NCBI GenBank assembly: GCA_937900415.1
Contig: CALCEY010000004.1
Location: 62,001 to 126,000, forward strand
Direction of reading: 5' to 3'
Length of the DNA: 64,000 nt
Source of the DNA: an uncultured Clostridia bacterium
GTDB taxonomy: Bacteria > Bacillota > Clostridia > Peptostreptococcales > Anaerovoracaceae
In this document: positions 17,580 to 25,640 of the stretch, in pieces
How the letters are laid out: every line of letters begins with the position of its first letter
Position numbering within the stretch: the first letter of the stretch is position 1
Notes under the pieces: generated by a model
Database searches by the model: none
What the model was told of the DNA's origin: nothing
What the model saw: the letters and a program-made list of their open reading frames with translations, nothing else
Program-made: the position numbers and the translations under genes

Positions 17580-18986
17580 TTAGCTGAACATTCCGAGCCC
17601 GAAGAATGTATCGAGCTGTCCCAAAAGAACCATTACCATCATTACAGGAGCTACGAACTTAATGCAGAAGTCATAAAATCCCTTTGTCCTGAATTTTATT
17701 CCGTTAAGAGTAACCTCATCGTCAACCAGTTGAGTAGGAACTATTATCGCACAATAACATGCTCCTAGCGGCATAAGCACACCTTCCGAAATCAAGTCTA
17801 TAGCGTCCAGCCATGTCTGCTGTCCGAAAAACTGCGGAAAACCGTTTGCGCCGAGGCCATCCATGGAAACCAGGGAAGCCGTCACGGCAATACTTGCGCC
17901 AAGCAAAGTGGCAATCTTTTTTCTGTTAGGTTTTTTCCCTTTTTCTATAGCTTTATCCATTGCAACGGCAGTAATTCCCTCCAAAAGAGAAATGGAAGAT
18001 GTAATCGCAGCTATGAATACAAGTCCATAGAATAAAAAGCCAAACAAAGGACCGAATTTTCCCATTGAGCTGAATACCGTCTGCAAGGTTATAAACAGCA
18101 GCCCCGGACCCTGGCCAGGCTGAAGTCCTGATGCAAAAACGGCCGGCATTGTAGCCAGTCCCGCCATAACGGCGACCACCGTATCAGCTATAGGGATTAC
18201 AAGAGCGCTTCTTTCAAGATTCTGGTCCTTTGGAATATATGAACCGTAAGCAACCATTATAGACATTCCCAGCGAAAGTGAAAAGAACATCTGTCCTCCG
18301 GCAACGGAAAGCACTGTTATCCAACCGGTTCCCTCAAAGGCCGACCAGTCAGGCTTAAACATAAATGCGAGACCCTCCGACGCTCCCGGCAGCGTAACGC
18401 TTCTGATTATTACTATTACCAGCATTACAAAGAGAGCTGGCATCGCTATTGAAGAAAATTTTTCTATCCCTCCGGAAACGCCTCCCCTCACTATCAAAAC
18501 CGTCAATATTACAAAAATAAGAGAAAATACTACAGTCTGAACCATATCTGTGGTAAATTCACCAAAGAAAGCGGAACTGTCCTGTCCGCCCGTACCCCAG
18601 CCAGCTCCAAACAGGTCTCCGAGGTTTGCAACTGCATATTTTATGCAGTATCCGCCGAGCATCGAATAAAAAGAGAGAATCAGCCAAGGCGCTATTGCTC
18701 CCATCCATCCTATAAAAGCATATTTCTTGGATAAAGATTCATAAGCCCCCACGACGCCTTTGCCGGTTTTTCTTCCCAACGCCAGCTCAGTCAGCAAAAT
18801 CACATATCCTACAAGAACTACCAGCACAAGATATAAAATCAAAAATCCGAATCCGCCGTTGGCACCCATTTTATAAGGAAATCCCCAGAGATTTCCCAGT
18901 CCTACTGCGGACCCTATGGCGGCCATCAGGAATCCCACGTTAGAACCGAACTGCCCCTTATGGTTACCCTGTTGTTTTTGTTCCAT
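17580..18986 (-). CDS. Neurotransmitter:sodium symporter (NSS/SNF) family transporter
   Basis: Na+-coupled uptake of an amino acid or related amine, LeuT-like fold. The 468 residues have about 11-12 hydrophobic helices. The TM1 hallmark SAVGLGNLWGFPYKMG supplies Na+ and substrate contacts. I use the ATG at 18986, with GGGAGG seven bases upstream, and not the in-frame codon five residues earlier. It is a single-gene unit with its own promoter and terminator, inside the K+ block. The substrate is unknown; bacterial homologues move tryptophan, tyrosine, alanine or leucine. Confidence 0.92.
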   Translation of the reverse strand: MEQKQQGNHKGQFGSNVGFLMAAIGSAVGLGNLWGFPYKMGANGGFGFLILYLVLVVLVGYVILLTELALGRKTGKGVVGAYESLSKKYAFIGWMGAIAPWLILSFYSMLGGYCIKYAVANLGDLFGAGWGTGGQDSSAFFGEFTTDMVQTVVFSLIFVILTVLIVRGGVSGGIEKFSSIAMPALFVMLVIVIIRSVTLPGASEGLAFMFKPDWSAFEGTGWITVLSVAGGQMFFSLSLGMSIMVAYGSYIPKDQNLERSALVIPIADTVVAVMAGLATMPAVFASGLQPGQGPGLLFITLQTVFSSMGKFGPLFGFLFYGLVFIAAITSSISLLEGITAVAMDKAIEKGKKPNRKKIATLLGASIAVTASLVSMDGLGANGFPQFFGQQTWLDAIDLISEGVLMPLGACYCAIIVPTQLVDDEVTLNGIKFRTKGFYDFCIKFVAPVMMVMVLLGQLDTFFGLGMFS

Positions 18987-19051
18987 TAAGTTTCCTCCCA
19001 AATATTATTAAATCAAATGCTTAATACATTTTTAAAATTACGAGTACTTCC

Positions 19052-19080
19052 ACTCTAACAAAACAAATCATTTTTGTCAA
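19052..19080 (-). promoter_or_regulatory. Predicted sigma-A promoter of the symporter gene
   Basis: Minus strand: perfect TTGACA (19075-19080), 17-base spacer, TAGAGT (-10) with an extended TG one base upstream. About 66 bases upstream of the start codon. Confidence 0.6.
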
Positions 19081-19118
19081 CAAATAGTATGGCCGATGTG
19101 TATAAAATGAGGAAATTG

Positions 19119-19127
19119 TGCTATAAT
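19119..19127 (+). promoter_or_regulatory. Extended -10 element upstream of ybaK (distal)
   Basis: TGCTATAAT, a perfect extended -10, but only a weak -35 (TGTATA) 17 bases before it. It lies 212 bases upstream of the ybaK-like gene. Confidence 0.4.
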
Positions 19128-19200
19128 GAACCCAAAACTAAGATGTTCGGCGTTTCCGCAATGTAGGGTTCATTGAATCATCGCCGGCAAATTTGCTTTG

Positions 19201-19236
19201 TGGTATAATGTCCGCAGAAACCTGCAATGTTTCTGC
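19201..19236 (+). promoter_or_regulatory. Extended -10 plus early transcript hairpin ahead of ybaK (proximal)
   Basis: TGGTATAAT at 19201-19209 is a second perfect extended -10 with no recognisable -35. Immediately downstream, GCAGAAAC (19214-19221) and GTTTCTGC (19229-19236) form an 8-bp stem that would lie at the very 5' end of the transcript. This could protect the RNA or act as an operator. The remaining 100 bases to ybaK show nothing further. Confidence 0.4.
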
Positions 19237-19338
19237 ATTAAACAGCATGAGATAAGCATATGATTCACAGAACGCAGTCTGCGAGTACGGCGGCAGTAAA
19301 GCGATGATTAAAATTATTCATAAAAGCGAGGATTACAG

Positions 19339-19824
19339 ATGTCAATTAAGATAGTGCGTGAATATTTCAAAAAGCTTGGTATCGAAGAACGGATAATGGA
19401 GTTTAACGTTTCAAGTGCAACTGTGGAATTGGCGGCGCTGGCTGTCGGCGTGGAAAACGCAAGGATATGCAAAACATTGGCCTTTAAAGATGGAGAAGCT
19501 GGCTGCATACTTATTCAGACTGCCGGAGACGCAAAGGTAGATAATAAAAAGTTTAAAGCGAGATTCGCTCAAAAAGCAAAGATGCTTTCTCCCGAAGAGA
19601 CGGTAGAATTTACAGGCCATGCCATAGGCGGCGTATGCGCCTTTGGAATAACGGACGACAGAGTTAAAATTTACTGCGACGAATCCATAAAGAGATTCAA
19701 AACAGTCTTTCCCGCCTGCGGCAGCGCCAACAGTGCGATAGAATTTACATGCGACGAGCTTTTTAAATATTCAAATGCTCTAAAATGGATAGACGTCTGC
19801 AAGCTTCCGCAGACTGAGGAGTAA
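19339..19824 (+). CDS. YbaK/EbsC-family aminoacyl-tRNA deacylase
   Basis: A 161-residue trans-editing protein of the YbaK/ProX group, which hydrolyses mischarged tRNA (Cys-tRNA-Pro or Ala-tRNA-Pro in studied members). The N-terminal helix region, the LAALAVGVENARICKTLAF segment with its conserved Lys, and GGVCAFG are typical. GAGG lies upstream of the ATG. It starts a two-gene plus-strand operon with the YitT-like gene, 7 bases apart. Which tRNA it edits cannot be told. Confidence 0.85.
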   Translation: MSIKIVREYFKKLGIEERIMEFNVSSATVELAALAVGVENARICKTLAFKDGEAGCILIQTAGDAKVDNKKFKARFAQKAKMLSPEETVEFTGHAIGGVCAFGITDDRVKIYCDESIKRFKTVFPACGSANSAIEFTCDELFKYSNALKWIDVCKLPQTEE

Positions 19825-19831
19825 CGATATT

Positions 19832-20698
19832 ATGACAGTGAAAAAAAAGAAACTGAAAAAAGAATTCATTACATTTATTTTCTTAACCGCTGCGGCGGCG
19901 ATAATAGCTTTCAATCTGAACAGTTTCGTCCAAACGGGAGGATTGATTCCCGGCGGCTTCAGCGGTATTGCCGTCCTAGTTCAGCAAGCAGGCCGCCAAT
20001 TTTTTGAAACGGAAATACCTTATTCAGCCATATACATGCCTCTCAATCTGATTCCAGCATATATAGGGTTTAAATATATAGGTAAAAAATTTACTGCATA
20101 TTCTTTCTACGTAGTCTTTCTTTCCAGCCTGCTCACGGATTTCTTCCCTTCGGTCACAATAACCTCCGATTTGCTCTTAATAAGTGTGTTCGGCGGAATT
20201 TTAGGAAGCATAGCCATAAGCGTCTGCCTGATATACGGAGCCAGCGGAGGAGGTACAGACTTTATTTCCATATATTTTTCTGAAAAGAAAGGTATAGACG
20301 CATGGAATTATATTTTAATTTCCAACGTGATACTGCTTGCCATGGCGGGACTCTTATTCGGTTTTGATATAGCCCTGTATTCCATAATATATCAATACGC
20401 CGGCACCCAGGTTATACAGCTTCTCTTCAAGAGGTATCAGAAAAATACGCTGCTCATCATCACCTCGTTGCCTGTTGAGGTTTATGAAAAGCTCCGAGAA
20501 CTGACCCACCATGACGCTACGATGATTAACGGCGTAGGCATGTACGAAGGAGTTACGCGTCATATCCTCTATTCTGTCGTCGGCAGAGAAGAAATCGACA
20601 AGGTCGTCTCTGAAATCAGAAAGATAGACCAAAAGGCATTTATCAACGTCTTGAAAACTGACCAGCTAAGCGGCAGATTCTATAAGAGGCCTTATTAA
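19832..20698 (+). CDS. YitT family membrane protein (DUF161-DUF2179)
   Basis: A 288-residue protein with five or six hydrophobic helices (about residues 10-195, including QTGGLIPGGFSGIAVL and GASGGGTDFISIYFS) and a soluble C-terminal DUF2179 domain (about 215-285, ending NVLKTDQLSGRFYKRPY). Widespread in Firmicutes, transport function unproven. GAGGAG lies upstream of the ATG. Cotranscribed with the ybaK-like gene. Confidence 0.9.
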   Translation: MTVKKKKLKKEFITFIFLTAAAAIIAFNLNSFVQTGGLIPGGFSGIAVLVQQAGRQFFETEIPYSAIYMPLNLIPAYIGFKYIGKKFTAYSFYVVFLSSLLTDFFPSVTITSDLLLISVFGGILGSIAISVCLIYGASGGGTDFISIYFSEKKGIDAWNYILISNVILLAMAGLLFGFDIALYSIIYQYAGTQVIQLLFKRYQKNTLLIITSLPVEVYEKLRELTHHDATMINGVGMYEGVTRHILYSVVGREEIDKVVSEIRKIDQKAFINVLKTDQLSGRFYKRPY

Positions 20699-20711
20699 AA
20701 GAAGAGCGTTG

Positions 20712-20756
20712 ATATGTGCCCTCCTTACTTGTTTGTCCGATAAAGAGGGTACATAT
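20712..20756. terminator. Hairpin between convergent yitT and kdpD-N genes
   Basis: Arms ATATGTGCCCTC (20712-20723) and GAGGGTACATAT (20745-20756) pair over 12 bp with one G-U. Neither side has a long T tract directly adjacent, so termination would be weaker than at the other sites in this window. No better candidate is visible in the gap. Confidence 0.45.
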
Positions 20757-20761
20757 TACGT

Positions 20762-22786
20762 TCAGCTCCCTTTTTTTATTTTTTCGATTCTGTCTATCCT
20801 TTCTATCACGAAAGCAGCTTCATCTAAAATGGCTGATATTATATCGTACTGAAATACCCCTATTTCTCTTCGCTGCTCAAGCACCAGACCTACCACGGCC
20901 ATCACATTTTCTCCATCCATAACCGGCAGATACATAGCCCTTGCATCCGGAAGCGTATGAGTAGTGCAGCCTGCTCTGTGGCCGTTCTTAAAAACCCATG
21001 ATACGACTGAGCTTTCTTTTATATCAGTATAATCCTTCTTAAGCTCATCGTACATCTCACAGTTCACGCCTTTGCGGAAATAAAAATCCGGTTCTTCTGT
21101 CTCATCGCCTTTCTTACAATAATATATCACCGTAAGATTTACGAGCCGCTGGATCTGATAAGCCAGTTCTTCTCCTACAGCCCTCCGTGAAAATGTTCTT
21201 CTCAGCCGACGGCTGTTAGTCAGCAGAATTTCTGTCCTGTAAGCTCTTTTCGCATTCTCTTCGTTCTGCTTTTGTATTTTCGACATTGCCCACGAGCTTA
21301 CTACGCTGACCGTCATCATCAGGGAAAATGTCAAAAGATATTCCGGGTTATAGGCTGCAAGACTGTATCTCGGCTCAGTAAAAAGATAGTTGAATATCAG
21401 CACTCCAGCTACGGAGCTTATCATGGAGCAGAGATATCCTCTTGTCTTTATAGCTGTTATGATTATACCAAGAAGATACATCATCACTATGTTAGTCTCG
21501 CTTATTCCAGCCTTGTCAGCCGCTATTCCCGCCGCGGTATAAAGCACGATTATAGCAGCCGTCTTAAGCAAGTCAACGGATATATTACTTATGAAAATCC
21601 TTTTTTTTGCCGGTCTTGTACCTTTCTTTTTATCTGTTTTATATTCATAATCAGGAATTATATATATGTCAATGTCGGGAGCATACTGCGAAACTGAAGA
21701 AAACATATTTTTTCTGAACTGCTGCATTAAATCTCGGTGATTCGTTTTTCCGAGAACGATCTTCGTTACTCTGCTTGCCTTTGCATACTCGGCTATCTGC
21801 CTATCTACGCTGTCGCTGTATACGGTGACGAGCTTTGCGCCTAAAGTTCTTGCAAGTCTCATATTCTCATCACGCATACGCTTCGCCTTCGCATTCATGT
21901 TCTGAAATTCGCGTGTATCCACATAAAGAGCCGTAAAATTGGCGTGGAAAGCATTTGCGAGACGAGCGGCCGTCCTCAATACTTTTGCGTTGGCCGGAGA
22001 CGGTGAAACGCACACCATAACATGCTCCTCCGATGAAAGGTTTTCCTCTCCAACGGCTTCTGCCTTTTCAGAAAGATAACTGATACGATCGGCCATCCTG
22101 CGCATACCCATCTCCCTCAAAGCTACTAACTTATTCTTCTGAAAAAAGTTGTCTAATGCCTTATGCGCCTGATTTTCTCCGTATATCTTGCCCTCTTCCA
22201 TGCGTTCTATAAGCTCGTCAGGCTCGATGTCTACCATCTTCACCTGATCCGCTTCATCAAAGATATAATCAGGTATCTTTTCATGAACTTTTATTCCGGT
22301 GATTCCCTCCACAATATCGTTGAGGCTCTCAAGGTGCTGTATATTGACTGTAGTATATACATTTATACCATTGTCAAGTAATTCCTCTACATCCTGATAC
22401 CTCTTCTGGTGACGGCTTCCGGTAACGTTGGAGTGCGCAAGCTCATCTACCAGCAGAACTTCCGGATGACGTATAAGAGCTAAATCAAGGTCAAACTCCT
22501 TAATCTGCCGTCCCTTGTAATCCACCATTTTAAAAGGAAGCTCTTCTATTCCCTCCGCCATGGCGGCCGTCTCAGGCCTGTCATGTGGCTCTATATAGCC
22601 GGCCACCACATCTACACCTTCTCTTATCAGTTCATGAGCTACCTCAAGCATGGTATACGTCTTGCCTGTTCCGGCGGCATATCCCAGAAAAATTTTCAGC
22701 CTGCCCCGCTTTTTTTCTTTTTCTTTCTTCTCCTCCGCCCTTATTCGTTCAAGAAACTTCTCCGGGCTTGGCCTGTTTTCGTCCAT
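20762..22786 (-). CDS. KdpD N-terminal sensor protein without a kinase domain
   Basis: A 674-residue protein equal to the front half of KdpD plus its membrane and GAF parts. KdpD domain with Walker A GYAAGTGKT (35-43) and LLVDELAHSN, USP-like domain (about 250-375), DUF4118 membrane block (about 405-500), then a GAF-like domain (about 530-655). It ends there: no HisKA, phospho-His or ATPase motifs. It follows kdpC by 76 bases across a hairpin, so it is made with the pump. The kinase domain is in 13126-14718, which carries a second DUF4118-GAF copy. The protein probably modulates that kinase or KdpE; direct interaction is inference. Confidence 0.88.
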   Translation of the reverse strand: MDENRPSPEKFLERIRAEEKKEKEKKRGRLKIFLGYAAGTGKTYTMLEVAHELIREGVDVVAGYIEPHDRPETAAMAEGIEELPFKMVDYKGRQIKEFDLDLALIRHPEVLLVDELAHSNVTGSRHQKRYQDVEELLDNGINVYTTVNIQHLESLNDIVEGITGIKVHEKIPDYIFDEADQVKMVDIEPDELIERMEEGKIYGENQAHKALDNFFQKNKLVALREMGMRRMADRISYLSEKAEAVGEENLSSEEHVMVCVSPSPANAKVLRTAARLANAFHANFTALYVDTREFQNMNAKAKRMRDENMRLARTLGAKLVTVYSDSVDRQIAEYAKASRVTKIVLGKTNHRDLMQQFRKNMFSSVSQYAPDIDIYIIPDYEYKTDKKKGTRPAKKRIFISNISVDLLKTAAIIVLYTAAGIAADKAGISETNIVMMYLLGIIITAIKTRGYLCSMISSVAGVLIFNYLFTEPRYSLAAYNPEYLLTFSLMMTVSVVSSWAMSKIQKQNEENAKRAYRTEILLTNSRRLRRTFSRRAVGEELAYQIQRLVNLTVIYYCKKGDETEEPDFYFRKGVNCEMYDELKKDYTDIKESSVVSWVFKNGHRAGCTTHTLPDARAMYLPVMDGENVMAVVGLVLEQRREIGVFQYDIISAILDEAAFVIERIDRIEKIKKGS

Positions 22787-22819
22787 AGCTCTTCTCCTTT
22801 ACCGTATTTTATCACGAGA

Positions 22820-22847
22820 AGAAGCAGACCGGATAAAGTCTGCTTCT
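22820..22847. terminator. Hairpin between kdpC and kdpD-N (possible attenuator)
   Basis: Perfect 10-bp arms AGAAGCAGAC (22820-22829) and GTCTGCTTCT (22838-22847), 8-base loop. On the minus strand the downstream tail is TCTCG, poor for termination; on the plus strand it is TTTT. It may lower expression of the sensor gene relative to the pump genes or mark an RNA processing point. Confidence 0.45.
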
Positions 22848-22862
22848 TTTATATGGCTTTTC

Positions 22863-23510
22863 TTATATTTCGCCTATAGCGTGCGCTATTGCCAGGTTAC
22901 ACTTGAGTACGTTCACTCTTTCGTGTCCGAAGATTCCAAGCAGCGGTTTGTCTGTGTTTTCTTCAACGATTTCGGCCAGTTCTTCCTCACTGAGGCCCGT
23001 CGCCTCCGCTATCGCAGGAATCTGAATTTCCGCCGATTCAGGCGTAATATTAGGGTCAAGGCCGGAGCCTGAGGCAGTCAGAAGATCTGCCGGAATATCT
23101 CCCTTTTCAACTCCCGGATGACTTTCCAAAAACTCATTTACATCCTCTTCAACTCTGGCCTTAAGGTCAGGGTTGGAAGCGCCGTAGTTGAATGTTCCCG
23201 AGCTCACTCCGCCGTATTCTCCGTTTTCCTTTTGCTCTTCCGTATAAGTGTTATAGTTTATGCTCGATACACGTCCCTGGAAGTATCTGGCGTCTCCCGA
23301 GAAGTCCTGGCCTACTATAGCGGAGCCTATCGCTTCTTCAGGATCCTCAGTAGGGTTTCCCTCTTCATCTATAAGGCTTCCGTTAGCCTGATTAGGGAAA
23401 AGCACCTGTCCCAGTCCCGTCATTGCCGCAGGATAAGCAAGACCGCATATTATCAGCATTATCACTGTTAACAGAAACGCATGCTTAAAATATTTAAGAA
23501 ATTTTTTCAT
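22863..23510 (-). CDS. kdpC: Potassium-transporting ATPase subunit KdpC
   Basis: Single-span subunit that stabilises the KdpFABC pump and aids ATP binding. The 215 residues begin with a basic-hydrophobic helix (FLLTVIMLIICGLAYP, about 12-30). They contain the conserved NQANGSLI and GQDFSGDARYFQGR blocks and the late SGSGLDPNITPESAEIQ motif, with ERVNVLKCNLAI near the end. It starts 24 bases after kdpB. Confidence 0.97.
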   Translation of the reverse strand: MKKFLKYFKHAFLLTVIMLIICGLAYPAAMTGLGQVLFPNQANGSLIDEEGNPTEDPEEAIGSAIVGQDFSGDARYFQGRVSSINYNTYTEEQKENGEYGGVSSGTFNYGASNPDLKARVEEDVNEFLESHPGVEKGDIPADLLTASGSGLDPNITPESAEIQIPAIAEATGLSEEELAEIVEENTDKPLLGIFGHERVNVLKCNLAIAHAIGEI

Positions 23511-23533
23511 TTCGTCCTCCTTACTTATCTTAC

Positions 23534-25609
23534 TTACATCACCACGCCTATCAGCGTCAGCAGCGGAGCCACCAATATATCTATGAGCTTAATACCTATA
23601 AAAGGTACGATTACGCCGCCTACGCCATATATAGCCATATTCTTGGCGAGCATTTTCTGAGCTCCCATAGGTTTATATTTTACTCCCCTCATCGCGATAG
23701 GAATCAAGCAAGGAATTATTATCGCGTTGAATATGAGGGCTGAAAGTATTGCCGACAAAGGCGTCGCCAGATTCATTATGTTCAGTAAATCCATCTGCGG
23801 AATAACCAGCGTAAACATAGCCGGTATGATAGCGAAGTATTTCGCTATGTCGTTGGCGATACTGAATGTCGTCAGAGCTCCTCTCGTTATAAGAAGCTGC
23901 TTGCCTATTTCTACCACTTCGAGTATCTTTGTAGGATCAGAATCAAGATCCACCATGTTGGCGGCTTCCTTGGCCGCTGAAGTCCCTGAGTTCATCGCAA
24001 GCCCTACGTCTGCCTGAGCCAGAGCCGGAGCGTCGTTTGTTCCGTCGCCTGTCATGGCTACGAGATGGCCTTCGGACTGCTCTTTCTTTATAGCTTCGAT
24101 TTTATCCTCAGGCTTACACTCAGCGATGAATCCGTCTACTCCCGCTTCCTTAGCTATCGTAGCGGCAGTCAAAGGGTTGTCGCCCGTACACATTATCGTC
24201 TTAATGCCTATGTCTCTGAGTCTTTGGAATCTCTCCACAAGTCCCGGCTTTACGGTATCCTTCAGATAAATTACGCCGTAAATTACATTATCCGCCGATA
24301 CTACCAAAGGAGTTCCCCCCAATCCTGAAATCTCAGATACGATTTTATCCAAATCCTCAGGAATAGAGCCGCCGTTCTCCTTAACCATTTCCTTAATGGC
24401 GTCTCCTGCGCCCTTTCTTATCTTAAGGCCGTCCTTGGTATCTGCGCCTGACATTCTCGTCTGAGCAGTAAATTCTACGAATTCCATATCCTTTCCGGCC
24501 TCTTCAACGTTTACTCTCGTTCCCATCTGCTGGCCAAGAGCAAGCGTGGACTTTCCCTCCGGGGTCGGGTCTACAAGAGAGCTAAGTACCGCGAAGTCGA
24601 TAAGATCCTCTTTCTTCCTGCCGTTTACAGGGAAGAACTCTGCCGCCAGTCTGTTTCCGAAGGTTATGGTTCCTGTTTTGTCAAGTATCATCGTGTCTAC
24701 GTCACCGCAGGCTTCAACGGCTTTTCCGGACAGCGCTATTACGTTGAATCTCGTAACTCTGTCCATACCCGCGATACCTATAGCTGAAAGCAATCCTCCT
24801 ATAGTGGTCGGAATCAGACATACAAGGAGCGCTATCATAGTAGACACAGGAATCTGTACTCCGGAATATGTGGAGAACGGATAAAGCGTCACGACTACGA
24901 TAAGGAATATTATCGTCAGCACTACTAAAAGGGTATTCAAGGCTATTTCATTAGGAGTTTTCTGTCTTGAAGCTCCCTCTACAAGAGCAATCATCTTATC
25001 GAGAAAGGATTCGCCCGGCTTTGACGTTATCTCTATCTTAAGCCAGTCGCTGACTATGGTAGTTCCGCCTGTTACCGATGAGAAATCTGTTCCGGCTTCT
25101 CTTGTTACAGGAGCCGATTCTCCTGTTATCGCTGATTCGTCTACGGAGGCGATTCCTTCGATTACTTCTCCGTCGTTAGGAATCAGCTCTCCCTGCTTAA
25201 CCATCACTATGTCCCCCTTTTTGAGCTGTGAAGCGCTTACTGTCTCTTCGACTCCGTCAGCCCTGACGAGGCGGACCATCGTGTCCTTTTTAGTCTTTTT
25301 AAGAGTTTCGGCTTGAGCCTTCCCTCTTCCCTCCGCAACCGATTCCGCAAAGTTGGCAAACAGTACGGTAACGAAAAGGATAACGCATACTATTATGTTA
25401 TATGTTCTCAGATAACCGAGGGAAGCGTCGTCTCCGAATATGGTTGGAACGATTGACATAATCAGAGTCAATATGAATCCCAGCTCTACGACAAACATAA
25501 CGGGATTTTTAATCATATACCTCGGATCAAGCTTCTTAAAAGCTCCTGTGATGGAGCTTTTCAATATGTCCCCGGTTATAAATTTTGTTCTCTGTTGTTT
25601 GTTAGACAT
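23534..25609 (-). CDS. kdpB: Potassium-transporting ATPase ATP-binding subunit KdpB
   Basis: P-type ATPase subunit that powers K+ import. It shows the phosphorylation site ILDKTGTIT, the actuator loop SAITGESAPV and the hinge GDGTNDAPALAQADVG. I use the ATG at 25609 (691 residues, near the family norm of about 680), with AAAGGGA about 12 bases upstream. A TTG eight codons earlier is in frame but lies only 8 bases from the kdpA stop and lacks a separate ribosome site. Middle gene of kdpFABC. Confidence 0.97.
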   Translation of the reverse strand: MSNKQQRTKFITGDILKSSITGAFKKLDPRYMIKNPVMFVVELGFILTLIMSIVPTIFGDDASLGYLRTYNIIVCVILFVTVLFANFAESVAEGRGKAQAETLKKTKKDTMVRLVRADGVEETVSASQLKKGDIVMVKQGELIPNDGEVIEGIASVDESAITGESAPVTREAGTDFSSVTGGTTIVSDWLKIEITSKPGESFLDKMIALVEGASRQKTPNEIALNTLLVVLTIIFLIVVVTLYPFSTYSGVQIPVSTMIALLVCLIPTTIGGLLSAIGIAGMDRVTRFNVIALSGKAVEACGDVDTMILDKTGTITFGNRLAAEFFPVNGRKKEDLIDFAVLSSLVDPTPEGKSTLALGQQMGTRVNVEEAGKDMEFVEFTAQTRMSGADTKDGLKIRKGAGDAIKEMVKENGGSIPEDLDKIVSEISGLGGTPLVVSADNVIYGVIYLKDTVKPGLVERFQRLRDIGIKTIMCTGDNPLTAATIAKEAGVDGFIAECKPEDKIEAIKKEQSEGHLVAMTGDGTNDAPALAQADVGLAMNSGTSAAKEAANMVDLDSDPTKILEVVEIGKQLLITRGALTTFSIANDIAKYFAIIPAMFTLVIPQMDLLNIMNLATPLSAILSALIFNAIIIPCLIPIAMRGVKYKPMGAQKMLAKNMAIYGVGGVIVPFIGIKLIDILVAPLLTLIGVVM

Positions 25610-25640
25610 GTTGTATTTACATCCCTTTCTCAAAATTTAT

